A stretch of DNA of 8,540 nucleotides from Flavobacteriales bacterium UBA5869. GTDB lineage: Bacteria > Bacteroidota > Bacteroidia > Flavobacteriales_D > Crocinitomicaceae. The notes under the pieces are model-generated. The model did not search any database and was not told the DNA's origin. It worked only from the letters and a program-made list of their open reading frames with translations. How positions within the stretch are numbered: position 1 is the stretch's first letter; every line of letters starts with the position of its first letter. Position numbers and translations under genes: made by a program. The stretch spans positions 1 through 8,540 of the forward strand of contig DJFP01000288.1 in NCBI GenBank assembly GCA_002432565.1. The letters are read 5' to 3'. Shown in pieces: positions 1-7,635 of this stretch.

Positions 1-543
1 GTTTTCCTGGATTTCGGACATTTCATTTATGAAGATTCGGAAAAGACATCCACAGCAAGAAATACCGTTTCCATTTTACACTCGCCGTCTGCGACAAAAA
101 CCAAAGGAAGCGGACATCTGGACCGGATTTTTGCAAACCTGAAAGAAGAATTCGGCGATTCGATCGAATTTATTACCCCGGTTAATAAACTGAAGGAAAT
201 CAAATCGTACCCGACAACTCGTTATGATCTTTTGAACAAAATGGCTGAAAGCGACATCGTTATTGATCAGCTGGTTATTGGATGGTATGGTCTGAAAGCC
301 GTTGAAGCACTGATGCTTGATTGTGAAGTCGTTTGCTTCATCGAACACGAACTGTTGGAATATTTGCCCCCTGAAGCTCCTATTGTCAATGTTAACATTC
401 TGAATGCCGAGGCTCGCATCCGGGAATTAATTTGTCAAGTCCTTGCCGGTAACTCAGTCAATCCGAATAAACAGAAATATGTTAAGACCCATCACAATAT
501 AGAATCCTACAGGGATTACTTCAAAAAACTGTGGATTCAATGA
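1..543 (+). CDS. Glycosyltransferase, C-terminal part (5' truncated by window edge)
   Basis: The reading frame is open from base 1 to the TGA at 541-543, giving 180 residues. An ATG at 232 lies inside it and is not the start, because the upstream codons encode conserved family sequence. Visible motifs are ILHSPSATKTKGSGHLDRI (residues 25-43), matching the 'H.PS....KGt' nucleotide-sugar-binding stretch of many GT4/GT1-type enzymes, and SDIVIDQLVIGWYGLKAVEA (84-103), the donor-binding 'iDQ...GWYG..aVE' block with a Glu in the position of the retaining-GT acidic residue. The acceptor-binding N-terminal domain must lie to the left. It probably transfers a sugar from a nucleotide donor to a lipid-linked oligosaccharide on the cytoplasmic face. 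The next gene starts 56 bp downstream in the same direction. The family is well supported; donor and acceptor are unknown. Confidence 0.85.
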   Translation, partial: VFLDFGHFIYEDSEKTSTARNTVSILHSPSATKTKGSGHLDRIFANLKEEFGDSIEFITPVNKLKEIKSYPTTRYDLLNKMAESDIVIDQLVIGWYGLKAVEALMLDCEVVCFIEHELLEYLPPEAPIVNVNILNAEARIRELICQVLAGNSVNPNKQKYVKTHHNIESYRDYFKKLWIQ

Positions 544-599
544 TGCCGGATTTCTACCATTCTGAAAATAAACAATAATTTTAGCTCAAATTCCTCTTT

Positions 600-1709
600 T
601 TGAAAATTTGCTACATCATATCAGACATCAATAAAGCCGTTTACTTTGAGCAAACAGCTATCGAATTGAAGGCAAAAGGAATCGATGCATGCTACATACT
701 CATTAATTCAAGAGATGGGATTCTTCATCGATTCCTTCAGGAAAATGGATTTACAGTACACCTGATTGAGGTGAAAAATTTGTTAAAGTCACGAACCGCA
801 ATCAAAGTATGTAAAAACCTGCTGAAGGACCTGAACATCACACACGTCCATTGTCATTTAGCCCATGCCAACTGGATTGGTTTGTGGGGAGCAAAACTTT
901 CCGGAATACCTCATCGTATCTACACACGTCATTCCGGTGAACCGTTGAATATTCATTGGAAAGAACGATTAATAGATAAAATCCAAAACAGATTAGCTAC
1001 AAAGATTGTTTCCATTTCGCAGAACATCGATGATCTGCTAAAAAAACAAGGGGTCCCGGATTACAAACGAGTACTGATCCACCACGGATTCAACCTGCAA
1101 AAATTCTCAGTACATGATCCGCAGGAATTGAAAAGACTCCAAAACCAATACAATTCCAACAATCAAAAACCGGTTGTCGGTGTCATTGCCCGGTGGATGG
1201 AATGGAAAGGAATCCAATACACGATCGATGCTTTCAGTGAATTACTGAAACAATACCCGGACGGATTATTGTGCCTTTTCGGAGCTTCGGAACATGGAGA
1301 CTATGTGTCAGAAATAAAAAACAAGCTCAACCAGCTTCCAAAACAAAGCTACCGTGTTATCCCTTTTGAAAACAATGTTTTCGATCTCTACCGGTTGTTT
1401 GACTTTTATGTTCACGTTCCTGTTAATGAAAACTGTGAGGCTTTCGGACAAACCTACGTGGAGGCATTGGCTGCCGGAATCCCTTCCATTTTCACATTAA
1501 GCGGAGTTGCCAGGGAATTTATAGTGCACGAAGAAAATGCACTGGTTGTTCCATTCCGGGATTCGAATGCTATTTATGATGCAATGATCCGAATACTGAA
1601 CGACGAACAGCTCTGCACAAAACTGAAAACGAATGGTGTTCGGGATGTAAATCATTTATTCGGCTTCGATACCTACATTTCAAATCTTCAAACACTTTAC
1701 AGGTCCTGA
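600..1709 (+). CDS. Glycosyltransferase family 4 (GT-B fold), TTG start
   Basis: This 369-residue protein has the usual length of a two-domain GT-B retaining glycosyltransferase. The N-terminal domain opens with KICYIISDINKAVYFEQ. The inter-domain strand is PVVGVIARWMEWKGIQYTID (191-210), the typical 'vG.vgRl...KG' donor-domain entry. The EX7E signature is at E280 and E288 (EAFGQTYVEALAAGIPSIF), the nucleotide-sugar-binding carboxylates. The start is TTG at 600: an in-frame TAG at 582-584 rules out an upstream start, and the first internal ATG (residue 200) is far too late. The pocket-like HCHLAHANWIGLWGAKLSG segment (84-102) fits acceptor binding. It is followed 3 bp later by the GT2 gene, so the two are almost certainly co-transcribed. 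Donor and linkage cannot be told. Confidence 0.9.
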   Translation: MKICYIISDINKAVYFEQTAIELKAKGIDACYILINSRDGILHRFLQENGFTVHLIEVKNLLKSRTAIKVCKNLLKDLNITHVHCHLAHANWIGLWGAKLSGIPHRIYTRHSGEPLNIHWKERLIDKIQNRLATKIVSISQNIDDLLKKQGVPDYKRVLIHHGFNLQKFSVHDPQELKRLQNQYNSNNQKPVVGVIARWMEWKGIQYTIDAFSELLKQYPDGLLCLFGASEHGDYVSEIKNKLNQLPKQSYRVIPFENNVFDLYRLFDFYVHVPVNENCEAFGQTYVEALAAGIPSIFTLSGVAREFIVHEENALVVPFRDSNAIYDAMIRILNDEQLCTKLKTNGVRDVNHLFGFDTYISNLQTLYRS

Positions 1710-1712
1710 CTC

Positions 1713-2603
1713 ATGTTCCTTTCAATCGTTATTCCGACATACAATCGTGCACACTTGATCGAACACACGCTAAAAAGGGTTCTGGATCAATCCTGTGATG
1801 ATTTTGAAGTGATTGTAATTGACGATGGAAGTTCGGATAATACCGAAGAAATCGTTCAGCCGTTTCTTTCGGAGAAAGTGCGTTATTTCCGCATTTCCAA
1901 CAGCGAACGCGGTGCTGCAAGAAATCGCGGAACGGAATATGCCAGAGGCGAGTACATCAATTGGTTCGACAGTGATGACGAAATGCTTCCGCACCATGTA
2001 GCACATATCAAAGAGCTTTGCACCCGGCATGAAAACCCGGAAGTAGTAAATGTCATGTACCAGATTAAAGACTCCGTTTCCGGGAAACTTACTCCTGTTC
2101 AGTCTACTTATTCGGGCGGAAAAAAGCGGCGGAAAGATTTCCTGATCGAAGGAAATTACCTGGCCTGTAATCCCGTGATCGTTCGCAGGGACATTGCTCT
2201 TGAGAACCCATTCATAGAAGACCGTGCATTAAGTGCCAGTGAAGATTATGAATTATGGCTGCGTTTACTCGCGAAATATCGATTTCATCAGTCTGCGGAA
2301 ATTACATCGTTCCTTATCCAGCACGACGAACGAAGCGTCAATACAATGACCGATCCCAACAAACTGGAAACACGGTTTTTAACTTTCCTGAAATACATTG
2401 ATGAAAACGAGGCTTTAAAGCAATTTTTAGGAAACGATTACCGGTATTTTGTCATGCGCAATTACCTCATACTCGCCGTGGACCTGGCTTTCAATAACCA
2501 CAAGCGAAAAGGTTTCTTCTACCTGAAAAAAGCATTGCGTGAACATAAAAGCGCCTTGAAGCAGCGGGTATTTTGGGCAACGTTGAAACACCTTGTTTTG
2601 TAA
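1713..2603 (+). CDS. Glycosyltransferase family 2 (GT-A fold)
   Basis: The 296-residue product begins with the canonical GT2 opening LSIVIPTYNRAHLIEHTL (3-20). IDDGSSDNTEE (36-46) carries the UDP-contacting Asp pair D37-D38. SERGAARNRGTEYARGEYI (64-82) is the conserved 'G.a.aRN.G...A.GeYi' block. FDSDDEM (85-91) serves as the metal-binding DXD. SEDYELWLRL (176-185) is the usual ED(Y/W)ELWLR catalytic-base motif of this inverting family. No membrane segment is visible, so it should be a cytosolic or peripheral enzyme adding one sugar to the repeat unit. The ATG at 1713 lies 3 bp after the preceding stop, indicating one operon. A 109-bp gap follows before the amidotransferase gene. Specificity is not predictable from the sequence. 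Confidence 0.93.
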   Translation: MFLSIVIPTYNRAHLIEHTLKRVLDQSCDDFEVIVIDDGSSDNTEEIVQPFLSEKVRYFRISNSERGAARNRGTEYARGEYINWFDSDDEMLPHHVAHIKELCTRHENPEVVNVMYQIKDSVSGKLTPVQSTYSGGKKRRKDFLIEGNYLACNPVIVRRDIALENPFIEDRALSASEDYELWLRLLAKYRFHQSAEITSFLIQHDERSVNTMTDPNKLETRFLTFLKYIDENEALKQFLGNDYRYFVMRNYLILAVDLAFNNHKRKGFFYLKKALREHKSALKQRVFWATLKHLVL

Positions 2604-2712
2604 TTTTCTGCAAACGTTCACCTGAAGTTGTCAAATGTTCATTCAATACTTCTACTTATTTTTTAGTCTAAAAAAATGCCCGATCATAAGCAGATGCTGT
2701 TAAATTTGCAGG

Positions 2713-3834
2713 ATGCTTGATTCCCAATATCAACAATGCGTAAGATGCGTGATGGACACTAGTGATCCGGATATTGTGTTCAATGCTGACGGTACCTGTA
2801 ATCATTGCACCGATTACATACTGAGGATTAATCCCTTATTTGATGATCCGAAAAGAAACGAAGAAAGAGTCAGAAACCTCTTCGAACAAATAAAATCCAA
2901 AGGCGGTCAAAAATCATATGATTCGATAATCGGGATCAGTGGAGGCGTTGACAGCTGCTATACTGCGTATTATGCCAAAATAAACGGATTGAATCCATTG
3001 CTGGTCCATCTGGATAATGGCTGGAATACTGAATTGGCTGTCCAAAATATTCAAACCGTTGCGGAGAAACTAGACCTGGACCTGGAAACCGTAGTGCTTG
3101 ATTGGTCAGAATTCCGGGAAATCCAACTGGCTTTTTTGAGATCTTCCATTGTTGATATTGAAATCCCAAGTGATTTAGCCATTCCAGCAGCCTTGCACCA
3201 GATCGCCGATAAACACGGTGTGAAAACCATTCTTTCCGGGGGAAATTATTCATCAGAAGGAATTTTACCGCTGCAATGGGGATATCATGTTATGAAAGAC
3301 ATGAAACTCTATCGCTACATCGTTCGTAAATTCAGTAAGGTTAAACGGAAGAAAACACCCGGATTCGGTCTATGTAAAGAGTTCTGGTATAAGATGATCA
3401 AGGGGATTAAAACGTATTATCCGTTAAACTTTATCGACTACAATAAGGACGAGGCTCGTTTACTCCTGGAAAAAGAACTGGGATGTAAATTCCCTGACAG
3501 AAAACATCATGAATCGCGTTATACAAGTTTTTGGCAATCTTACATGATGCCTGTAAAGTACGGTTTTGACTACCGATTGGCAACTTTTTCAACGCAAATA
3601 TGCTCCGGACAAATTACGCGGGAAGAAGCCTTAGAAGAACTAAAAAATCTTCCTTACAATGTGGAAACCATTGGAAGAGAGAAACATTTCATTTGTAAAA
3701 AGCTGCAAATCTCCCCGGAAGAGTTTGATAAGATACTCCGACAAAAACCTTTGACTTATAAAGATTTCCCTAATTCAAAAAAGCGAATTAACTTCGTCTA
3801 CAGCGTTTATCGCTTCTTATTTCCAAAAAGATAG
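2713..3834 (+). CDS. N-acetyl sugar amidotransferase (WbpG/PseA/WbuX family)
   Basis: This 373-residue protein has an N-terminal CxxC...CxxC zinc-type knuckle (C9, C12, C29, C32). An ATP-pyrophosphatase PP-loop, SGGVDS, follows at 76-81 in the context YDSIIGISGGVDSCYTAYYA. The conserved LVHLDNGWNTELAVQNI and ILSGGNYSSEGILP blocks come next. This order and length match the N-acetyl sugar amidotransferase family, which includes Pseudomonas WbpG and Campylobacter PseA. Known members use ATP to activate a nucleotide-linked N-acetyl sugar and deliver ammonia, giving amide or acetamidino groups in LPS or flagellar sugars. WbpG works with HisH- and HisF-like partners for glutamine-derived ammonia; neither is in this window. 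The ATG at 2713 directly precedes the conserved Cys region. The next gene starts 3 bp after the stop, so the two are co-transcribed. The exact sugar substrate is unknown. Confidence 0.9.
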   Translation: MLDSQYQQCVRCVMDTSDPDIVFNADGTCNHCTDYILRINPLFDDPKRNEERVRNLFEQIKSKGGQKSYDSIIGISGGVDSCYTAYYAKINGLNPLLVHLDNGWNTELAVQNIQTVAEKLDLDLETVVLDWSEFREIQLAFLRSSIVDIEIPSDLAIPAALHQIADKHGVKTILSGGNYSSEGILPLQWGYHVMKDMKLYRYIVRKFSKVKRKKTPGFGLCKEFWYKMIKGIKTYYPLNFIDYNKDEARLLLEKELGCKFPDRKHHESRYTSFWQSYMMPVKYGFDYRLATFSTQICSGQITREEALEELKNLPYNVETIGREKHFICKKLQISPEEFDKILRQKPLTYKDFPNSKKRINFVYSVYRFLFPKR

Positions 3835-3837
3835 TTA

Positions 3838-4770
3838 ATGAACCAGTCAAAAAAGAATATATTGATTACCGGAGGAGCAGGTTTTATTCCTTCTTCCCTT
3901 GCTGACAAGCTGCTGGAAAACCCGGATTATTTTGTGGTTTTAGTGGACAATTTCCTGACGGGAAGAAAAGAAAATATCCCGCAGCACACGAACTGTAAAT
4001 TCATTCACGGAAATGTCAATAATTTCGATGACATTGCCCCGATTTTCAGCCTTTATAATTTCGACTACGTTTTCCACTATGCGGCCGTTGTTGGTGTGAA
4101 AAGAACCTTGGAAAATCCTATCATGGTTTTGGATGACATCTATGGTATCCGCAATATTCTTGATTTGTCGAAACGAACAGGGGTAAGACGTGTTTTCTAT
4201 TCTTCCTCTTCGGAAGTTTACGGCGAGCCGGTTCATTTACCGCAGCATGAAACAATAACCCCGCTTAATTCTCGACTCCCCTATGCTGTTGTAAAAAATG
4301 TAGGTGAATCTTATTTTCGTTCCTATCACCAGGAGTACGGATTGGATTACACCATTTTCCGCTTTTTCAACACTTACGGCCCTAAACAAAGTACCGATTT
4401 TGTGATGTCCCGCTTTATCCGTCTTGCTCTTGCCAACAAAGATATTCCGATTTACGGGGACGGTACTCAGACAAGAACTTTTTGTTTCATTGAAGACCAC
4501 CTGGATGCTTGTATCAAAGCAATGGAGTCTGACCTGATTGTAAATGATGTGGCAAACATCGGGAACGGTGACATTGTGACCATCATGGAATTGGCAGAAA
4601 CAATTATTCGTCTGACGAACTCCCAATCCAAAATCATTCACTTACCACCTTTGGAAGAAGGCGATATGACCCGAAGACAACCGGATATCGCAAAAATGAG
4701 CCAATTATTAGGAAGGCCCTTCACTTCACTGGAAAAAGGCATTCAGATAATTTTGAATAATCTGAGATAA
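3838..4770 (+). CDS. Extended SDR NAD-dependent nucleotide-sugar epimerase/dehydratase
   Basis: This 310-residue Rossmann-fold enzyme belongs to the extended short-chain dehydrogenase group of UDP-glucose 4-epimerase, dTDP-glucose dehydratase and UDP-glucuronate decarboxylase. The N-terminal NAD-binding loop is TGGAGFIPSSLADKLL (11-26), where the third position of GxxGxxG is Pro18 instead of Gly. D37 in VLVDN should bind the adenine ribose. VFYSSSSEVYGEP (119-131) supplies the catalytic Ser/Thr, and YAVVK gives the Y149/K153 pair. IFRFFNTYGP (173-182) and YGDGTQTRTFCFIED (206-220) resemble UDP-glucuronate decarboxylase-type enzymes most. It is tightly coupled to the amidotransferase gene (3-bp gap), suggesting both act on the same sugar pathway. 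The class is firm; whether it is an epimerase, dehydratase or decarboxylase is not. Confidence 0.9.
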   Translation: MNQSKKNILITGGAGFIPSSLADKLLENPDYFVVLVDNFLTGRKENIPQHTNCKFIHGNVNNFDDIAPIFSLYNFDYVFHYAAVVGVKRTLENPIMVLDDIYGIRNILDLSKRTGVRRVFYSSSSEVYGEPVHLPQHETITPLNSRLPYAVVKNVGESYFRSYHQEYGLDYTIFRFFNTYGPKQSTDFVMSRFIRLALANKDIPIYGDGTQTRTFCFIEDHLDACIKAMESDLIVNDVANIGNGDIVTIMELAETIIRLTNSQSKIIHLPPLEEGDMTRRQPDIAKMSQLLGRPFTSLEKGIQIILNNLR

Positions 4771-4824
4771 AGCTGTAAATTGATCGGAAGTTAATTTAAT
4801 CATCAGTGTAACTGCAACCGTGGA

Positions 4825-6042
4825 ATGAAGAATGTCCTTTACTTGTCGTATGACGGCATGACTGATCCTTTGGGACAAAGCCAGGTATTGCCATATTTGA
4901 TTGGACTGAGCAAAAAGGGATTTCGATTTACACTGATCAGTTTCGAGAAATCAGACCGCTATTCCCAGGAAAAGGGAAAAATAGAAATTCTCTGCATAGA
5001 ACACAACATTCTTTGGAAGCCTCTTGTTTATACGAAAAATCCTCCGGTACTTTCAACCTTACTGGATATTCGCAGGATGCGTAAATTGGCTTTTGAACTT
5101 CACCGGGAAAAACAGTTTCAATTGGTGCACTGCAGAAGTTATATCAGCGCTATGGTGGGTTTAAAACTGAAGCAGGAAAAAGGAGTCAGAATGCTTTTCG
5201 ATATGCGTGGTTTTTGGGCTGATGAGCGTGTAGAAGGAAAGATCTGGAATTTGAAAAACCCGCTTTTTAAATTCATCTATTCTTATTTCAAAAAGATGGA
5301 ACGCAGATACTTTGAAGAAAGCGACGCCATTGTCAGTCTGACTGAAATCGGAAAAAAGGAAATTTTATCCTGGAACCTGAAAGGTGTTACCCATGAAAAA
5401 ATCCAGGTTATTCCATGCTGTGTGGATCTAAACCTGTTCGACCCCAAAAAAACAGATTCTGGCTCACTGGAGATTAAGAAATCGGAATATCATTTAAACG
5501 GTAAATACATTGTAGGATACGTAGGCTCCATCGGGACCTGGTACCAGTTGCGAGAAATGCTCCTGGCATTCAGACACATCACTCATTTAAAACCAAATGC
5601 TGTTTTCCTGTTCATAACACGGGAATCACCATCTACCATTCAAACGGAAGCCAGGGAATTGGGAATCGATTCCGATTCTCTGCGTGTTGTTTCTGTTCAG
5701 CATCAAAAAGTTCCCGGTTACATTTCACTTTTTGATTGTTCGATCTTTTTTATTCGTCCCAGTTTTTCCAAAAAAGCTTCTTCTCCAACCAAACAAGGTG
5801 AGATTATGGCTATGGGAATCCCGCTTATTTGCAACGCTGGAGTTGGTGATACCGATCAAATCGTGCAGCGTTACAATGCAGGTCTTGTTTTAAAAGACAC
5901 AACAGAAACCAGTCTGAGTTCTTTCTCTTTGGATTTCCCTGGTTTTAATAAAGAAAAAACAATGGCAGGTGCCAATGAATATTTCGGCCTGGAAAAAGGT
6001 GTGGCAGGATATTTCTCCGTTTATGACCGGTTCATTGGTTGA
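4825..6042 (+). CDS. Glycosyltransferase family 4-like (GT-B fold)
   Basis: The 405-residue product starts MKNVLYLSYDGMTDPLGQSQ, the hallmark N-terminus of a GT4-like subgroup common in polysaccharide clusters ('YDGmtDpLGqSQvlpYL'). RMLFDMRGFWADERVEG (122-138) is a second subgroup signature. IVGYVGSIGTWYQ (229-241) opens the donor domain. SSPTKQGEIMAMGIPLICN (319-337) is the donor-site loop. It keeps only the second Glu (E326) of the EX7E motif; the first position is a Ser, as I recall for this subgroup. No membrane segment is seen. The 54-bp gap after the SDR gene contains no clear terminator, so read-through is likely. A strong bidirectional terminator follows 24 bp after the stop, marking the end of the first transcription unit. 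Sugar specificity is unknown. Confidence 0.9.
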   Translation: MKNVLYLSYDGMTDPLGQSQVLPYLIGLSKKGFRFTLISFEKSDRYSQEKGKIEILCIEHNILWKPLVYTKNPPVLSTLLDIRRMRKLAFELHREKQFQLVHCRSYISAMVGLKLKQEKGVRMLFDMRGFWADERVEGKIWNLKNPLFKFIYSYFKKMERRYFEESDAIVSLTEIGKKEILSWNLKGVTHEKIQVIPCCVDLNLFDPKKTDSGSLEIKKSEYHLNGKYIVGYVGSIGTWYQLREMLLAFRHITHLKPNAVFLFITRESPSTIQTEARELGIDSDSLRVVSVQHQKVPGYISLFDCSIFFIRPSFSKKASSPTKQGEIMAMGIPLICNAGVGDTDQIVQRYNAGLVLKDTTETSLSSFSLDFPGFNKEKTMAGANEYFGLEKGVAGYFSVYDRFIG

Positions 6043-6065
6043 TTTAAAAAAATGAAGCATAAAAA

Positions 6066-6095
6066 AAGCCTCGAAACTCGAGGCTTAATGTTTTT
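6066..6095. terminator. Bidirectional rho-independent terminator between convergent genes
   Basis: The arms AAGCCTCGA (6066-6074) and TCGAGGCTT (6078-6086) are perfectly complementary around a 3-nt loop (or an 8-bp stem with a 5-nt loop). On the + strand a T run (6091-6095) follows after AATG. On the - strand the A run at 6061-6067 becomes a T tract directly after the stem. It lies between the + strand glycosyltransferase ending at 6042 and the - strand lipoprotein gene ending at 6115, so it can end both transcripts. The - strand version has the better U tract. Confidence 0.88.
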
Positions 6096-6114
6096 AAGGT
6101 GTTGGTTGACAAAA

Positions 6115-6306
6115 TTATTTTTTGCTCCAAGTTCCACCACCCAATTTACATGCTGACTCAGCTGCAGTAGCTTCAGTTTTGTTCAATTTGCTGTAAGTTA
6201 CATCTGGGTAACCGTCACCAAATTTACAAACATAGTCTTTTTTGCAAGAAGCCAAAGCTGCAGCACCTAATACCGCAACACATCCGTAAACGAACAATTT
6301 TTTCAT
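6115..6306 (-). CDS. Small Cys-containing lipoprotein of unknown function
   Basis: The 63-residue product has a short positive N-terminus (MKK), a hydrophobic stretch FVYGCVAVLGAAALAS and a lipobox LASC with the lipidation cysteine at C21, so it should be exported and lipid-anchored. The mature part starts CKKDYVCKFGDGYPDVTYSK and ends ACKLGGGTWSKK, with two further cysteines (C27, C53) that could form a disulfide. The 'SCKKDYxC' start and late 'aC..gGGtW' pattern recall short Bacteroidota lipoproteins of unknown role; this is recall, not a search. Leucines are mostly TTG and glycines mostly GGT, unlike the mixed choice in the neighbouring glycosyltransferase genes, which suggests strong expression. 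It runs opposite to the cluster and has its own promoter and terminator. It does not look like a polysaccharide enzyme. Confidence 0.85.
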   Translation of the reverse strand: MKKLFVYGCVAVLGAAALASCKKDYVCKFGDGYPDVTYSKLNKTEATAAESACKLGGGTWSKK

Positions 6307-6339
6307 AAGTCAAAACTTTATTTAAATGTTTAAGTGCGA

Positions 6340-6370
6340 CAAAACTAATGTAATTTTTCTACCCGGCAAA
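6340..6370 (-). promoter_or_regulatory. Bacteroidota-type sigma-A promoter for the small lipoprotein gene
   Basis: Read on the minus strand, TTTG (6370-6367) is followed after 19 bp by TAGTTTTG (6347-6340). This matches the Bacteroidetes consensus TTTG / TAnnTTTG with usual spacing. Transcription should begin near 6333, leaving a leader of about 27 nt before the ATG at 6306. The leader is A/T-rich and lacks a Shine-Dalgarno sequence, as is normal in this phylum. Confidence 0.75.
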
Positions 6371-6378
6371 TAAATTAG

Positions 6379-7518
6379 ATGCTTTTTAAAGATTTCACAT
6401 CATTTAATTCATTTAGTGTTAGAAAAAAAGGCATTTTTGCCGTGGTGAAATTGAACAAACTTCATATTATTGCTCCATACCCAAAAGGTGAAGCCCCTTC
6501 TCAACGCTTTCGATTTGAGCAATATCTGGATTTTCTGGAGGAAAATGGTTTTGAAATTCATTATCATTCGTTTCACACCCTAAAAAGCTGGAAAAGATTG
6601 TATAAAAGAGGCCTTTTCATTCAAAAGTTCCTGGATTTAAACTATAACTTTATTCGTCGGTGGGTTCTTCTATTTCGCTTGATCGGAGCAAAACACATTT
6701 TTATGCACCGCGAAATGGCTCACTTAGGCCCGCCCGTATTCGAATGGATTCTTGTAAAAGTTATGCGCCGGAAATACGTTTATGATTTCGACGATGCGAT
6801 CTGGATCCCCAATTACAGCGCTGCAAATGCCCGTTTTCAAAAGCTCAAATGCTATTGGAAAGTACCTTACCTCATCAAATGGGCTTCCAAAGTAAGTGCA
6901 GGAAACGAATTCCTGGCTAATTATGCCCGCAGATTCAATTCACAGGTAGCGGTCATCCCAACTACTATTGACATTCAGAACCAGCATACACAGCTCGTCA
7001 ACCAGAACAGCTTCCCGCTGGTAATAGGTTGGACAGGAACACATTCCACCATGCATTACCTGGATTTCATCGTACCTGTTTTGCGAAAACTGGAACGTGA
7101 ATTTGATTTTAAGTTTAAAGTGATCTCCAACAAAAAACCGAACTATGATTTAAAATCCCTGGTTTATATGGATTGGAGAGAAGAAACAGAAATTAATGAC
7201 CTCGCTGAAATACACATAGGAGTAATGCCGCTTGTACTGGATGTCTGGTCGGAAGGGAAATGCGGATTTAAGGCACTTCAATACATGGCGCTTGGAATGG
7301 CGGCAATTGTTTCGCCGGTTGGTGTAAATACTAAAATCATTCAACACGGAAACAATGGTTTTGTAGCAGAAACTACGGAAGAATGGGAAAATGCTTTGCG
7401 CATGCTCCTGGAAAATGGATTCATGCGAAAAGAACTGGGGAAAAATGCCGTCAAATCGATCAAAGAACAATGGAGTTCGGATGTTTGGAAAGAGCACTAT
7501 CTAAAACTGCTTAGCTGA
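6379..7518 (+). CDS. Glycosyltransferase family 4-like (GT-B fold); start uncertain
   Basis: The frame gives up to 379 residues from ATG 6379. The conserved protein begins at KLHIIAPYPKGEAPSQRFRF (27-46). The preceding 25 or so residues are Phe-rich and look non-conserved, so GTG 6442, GTG 6445 or TTG 6451 may be the real start. Recognisable subgroup motifs are HREMAHLGPPVFEW (110-123), YVYDFDDAIW (133-142), VIGWTGTHSTMHYL (215-228) and the donor loop SEGKCGFKALQYMALGMAAI (291-310). In that loop E292 is kept and the usual second Glu region reads LQYMA. It is probably a cytosolic enzyme adding a sugar to the repeat unit. It is transcribed in the cluster direction but separated from the preceding glycosyltransferase gene by the divergent lipoprotein gene, so it needs its own promoter, for which I see no good match. 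Confidence 0.88.
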   Translation: MLFKDFTSFNSFSVRKKGIFAVVKLNKLHIIAPYPKGEAPSQRFRFEQYLDFLEENGFEIHYHSFHTLKSWKRLYKRGLFIQKFLDLNYNFIRRWVLLFRLIGAKHIFMHREMAHLGPPVFEWILVKVMRRKYVYDFDDAIWIPNYSAANARFQKLKCYWKVPYLIKWASKVSAGNEFLANYARRFNSQVAVIPTTIDIQNQHTQLVNQNSFPLVIGWTGTHSTMHYLDFIVPVLRKLEREFDFKFKVISNKKPNYDLKSLVYMDWREETEINDLAEIHIGVMPLVLDVWSEGKCGFKALQYMALGMAAIVSPVGVNTKIIQHGNNGFVAETTEEWENALRMLLENGFMRKELGKNAVKSIKEQWSSDVWKEHYLKLLS

Positions 7519-7569
7519 TAGTTTTCAGGCGCTATTGCTAAATTTAACTATCACAAAAACGACCAACAA

Positions 7570-7612
7570 AAAAAGGCGCCTTTCCATCAAATGAGGAATC
7601 AGGCACCTTTTT
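7570..7612. terminator. Probable bidirectional terminator after the 6379-7518 glycosyltransferase gene
   Basis: The arm AAAAAGGCGCCT (7570-7581) pairs with AGGCACCTTTTT (7601-7612) with a single C-A mismatch. Inside, TTCC and GGAA can extend the stem over a small bulge, closing a 9-nt loop. The 3' arm ends in T5 followed by CGGTTTT on the + strand. The 5' A tract supplies the U run for the minus strand. It lies between the + gene ending at 7518 and the - gene ending at 7636. Confidence 0.7.
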
Positions 7613-7635
7613 CGGTTTTGACTTGAATTCTTTTC

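Noticed and set aside
232..543. A separate 103-residue gene starting at ATG 232
   Set aside because: The frame stays open to base 1 and encodes conserved glycosyltransferase motifs upstream, so this is an internal Met of a truncated gene.
2701..2708. TAAATTTG as a -7 promoter element for the amidotransferase gene
   Set aside because: It matches TAnnTTTG but ends only 4 bp before the ATG, and no TTG lies 17-23 bp upstream. It would require a leaderless transcript.
4237..4641. 134-codon minus-strand reading frame
   Set aside because: It is antisense to the well-supported SDR gene, with no motif, no promoter and no family resemblance.
5684..5893. 69-codon + strand reading frame
   Set aside because: It lies wholly within the 4825-6042 glycosyltransferase gene in another frame, and the protein looks like low-complexity Phe/Leu shadow sequence.
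7516..7553. Inverted repeat TGATAGTT/AACTATCA across the stop codon of the last glycosyltransferase gene
   Set aside because: The 8-bp AT-rich stem with a 22-nt loop would be weak, and a much better terminator follows at 7570-7612.
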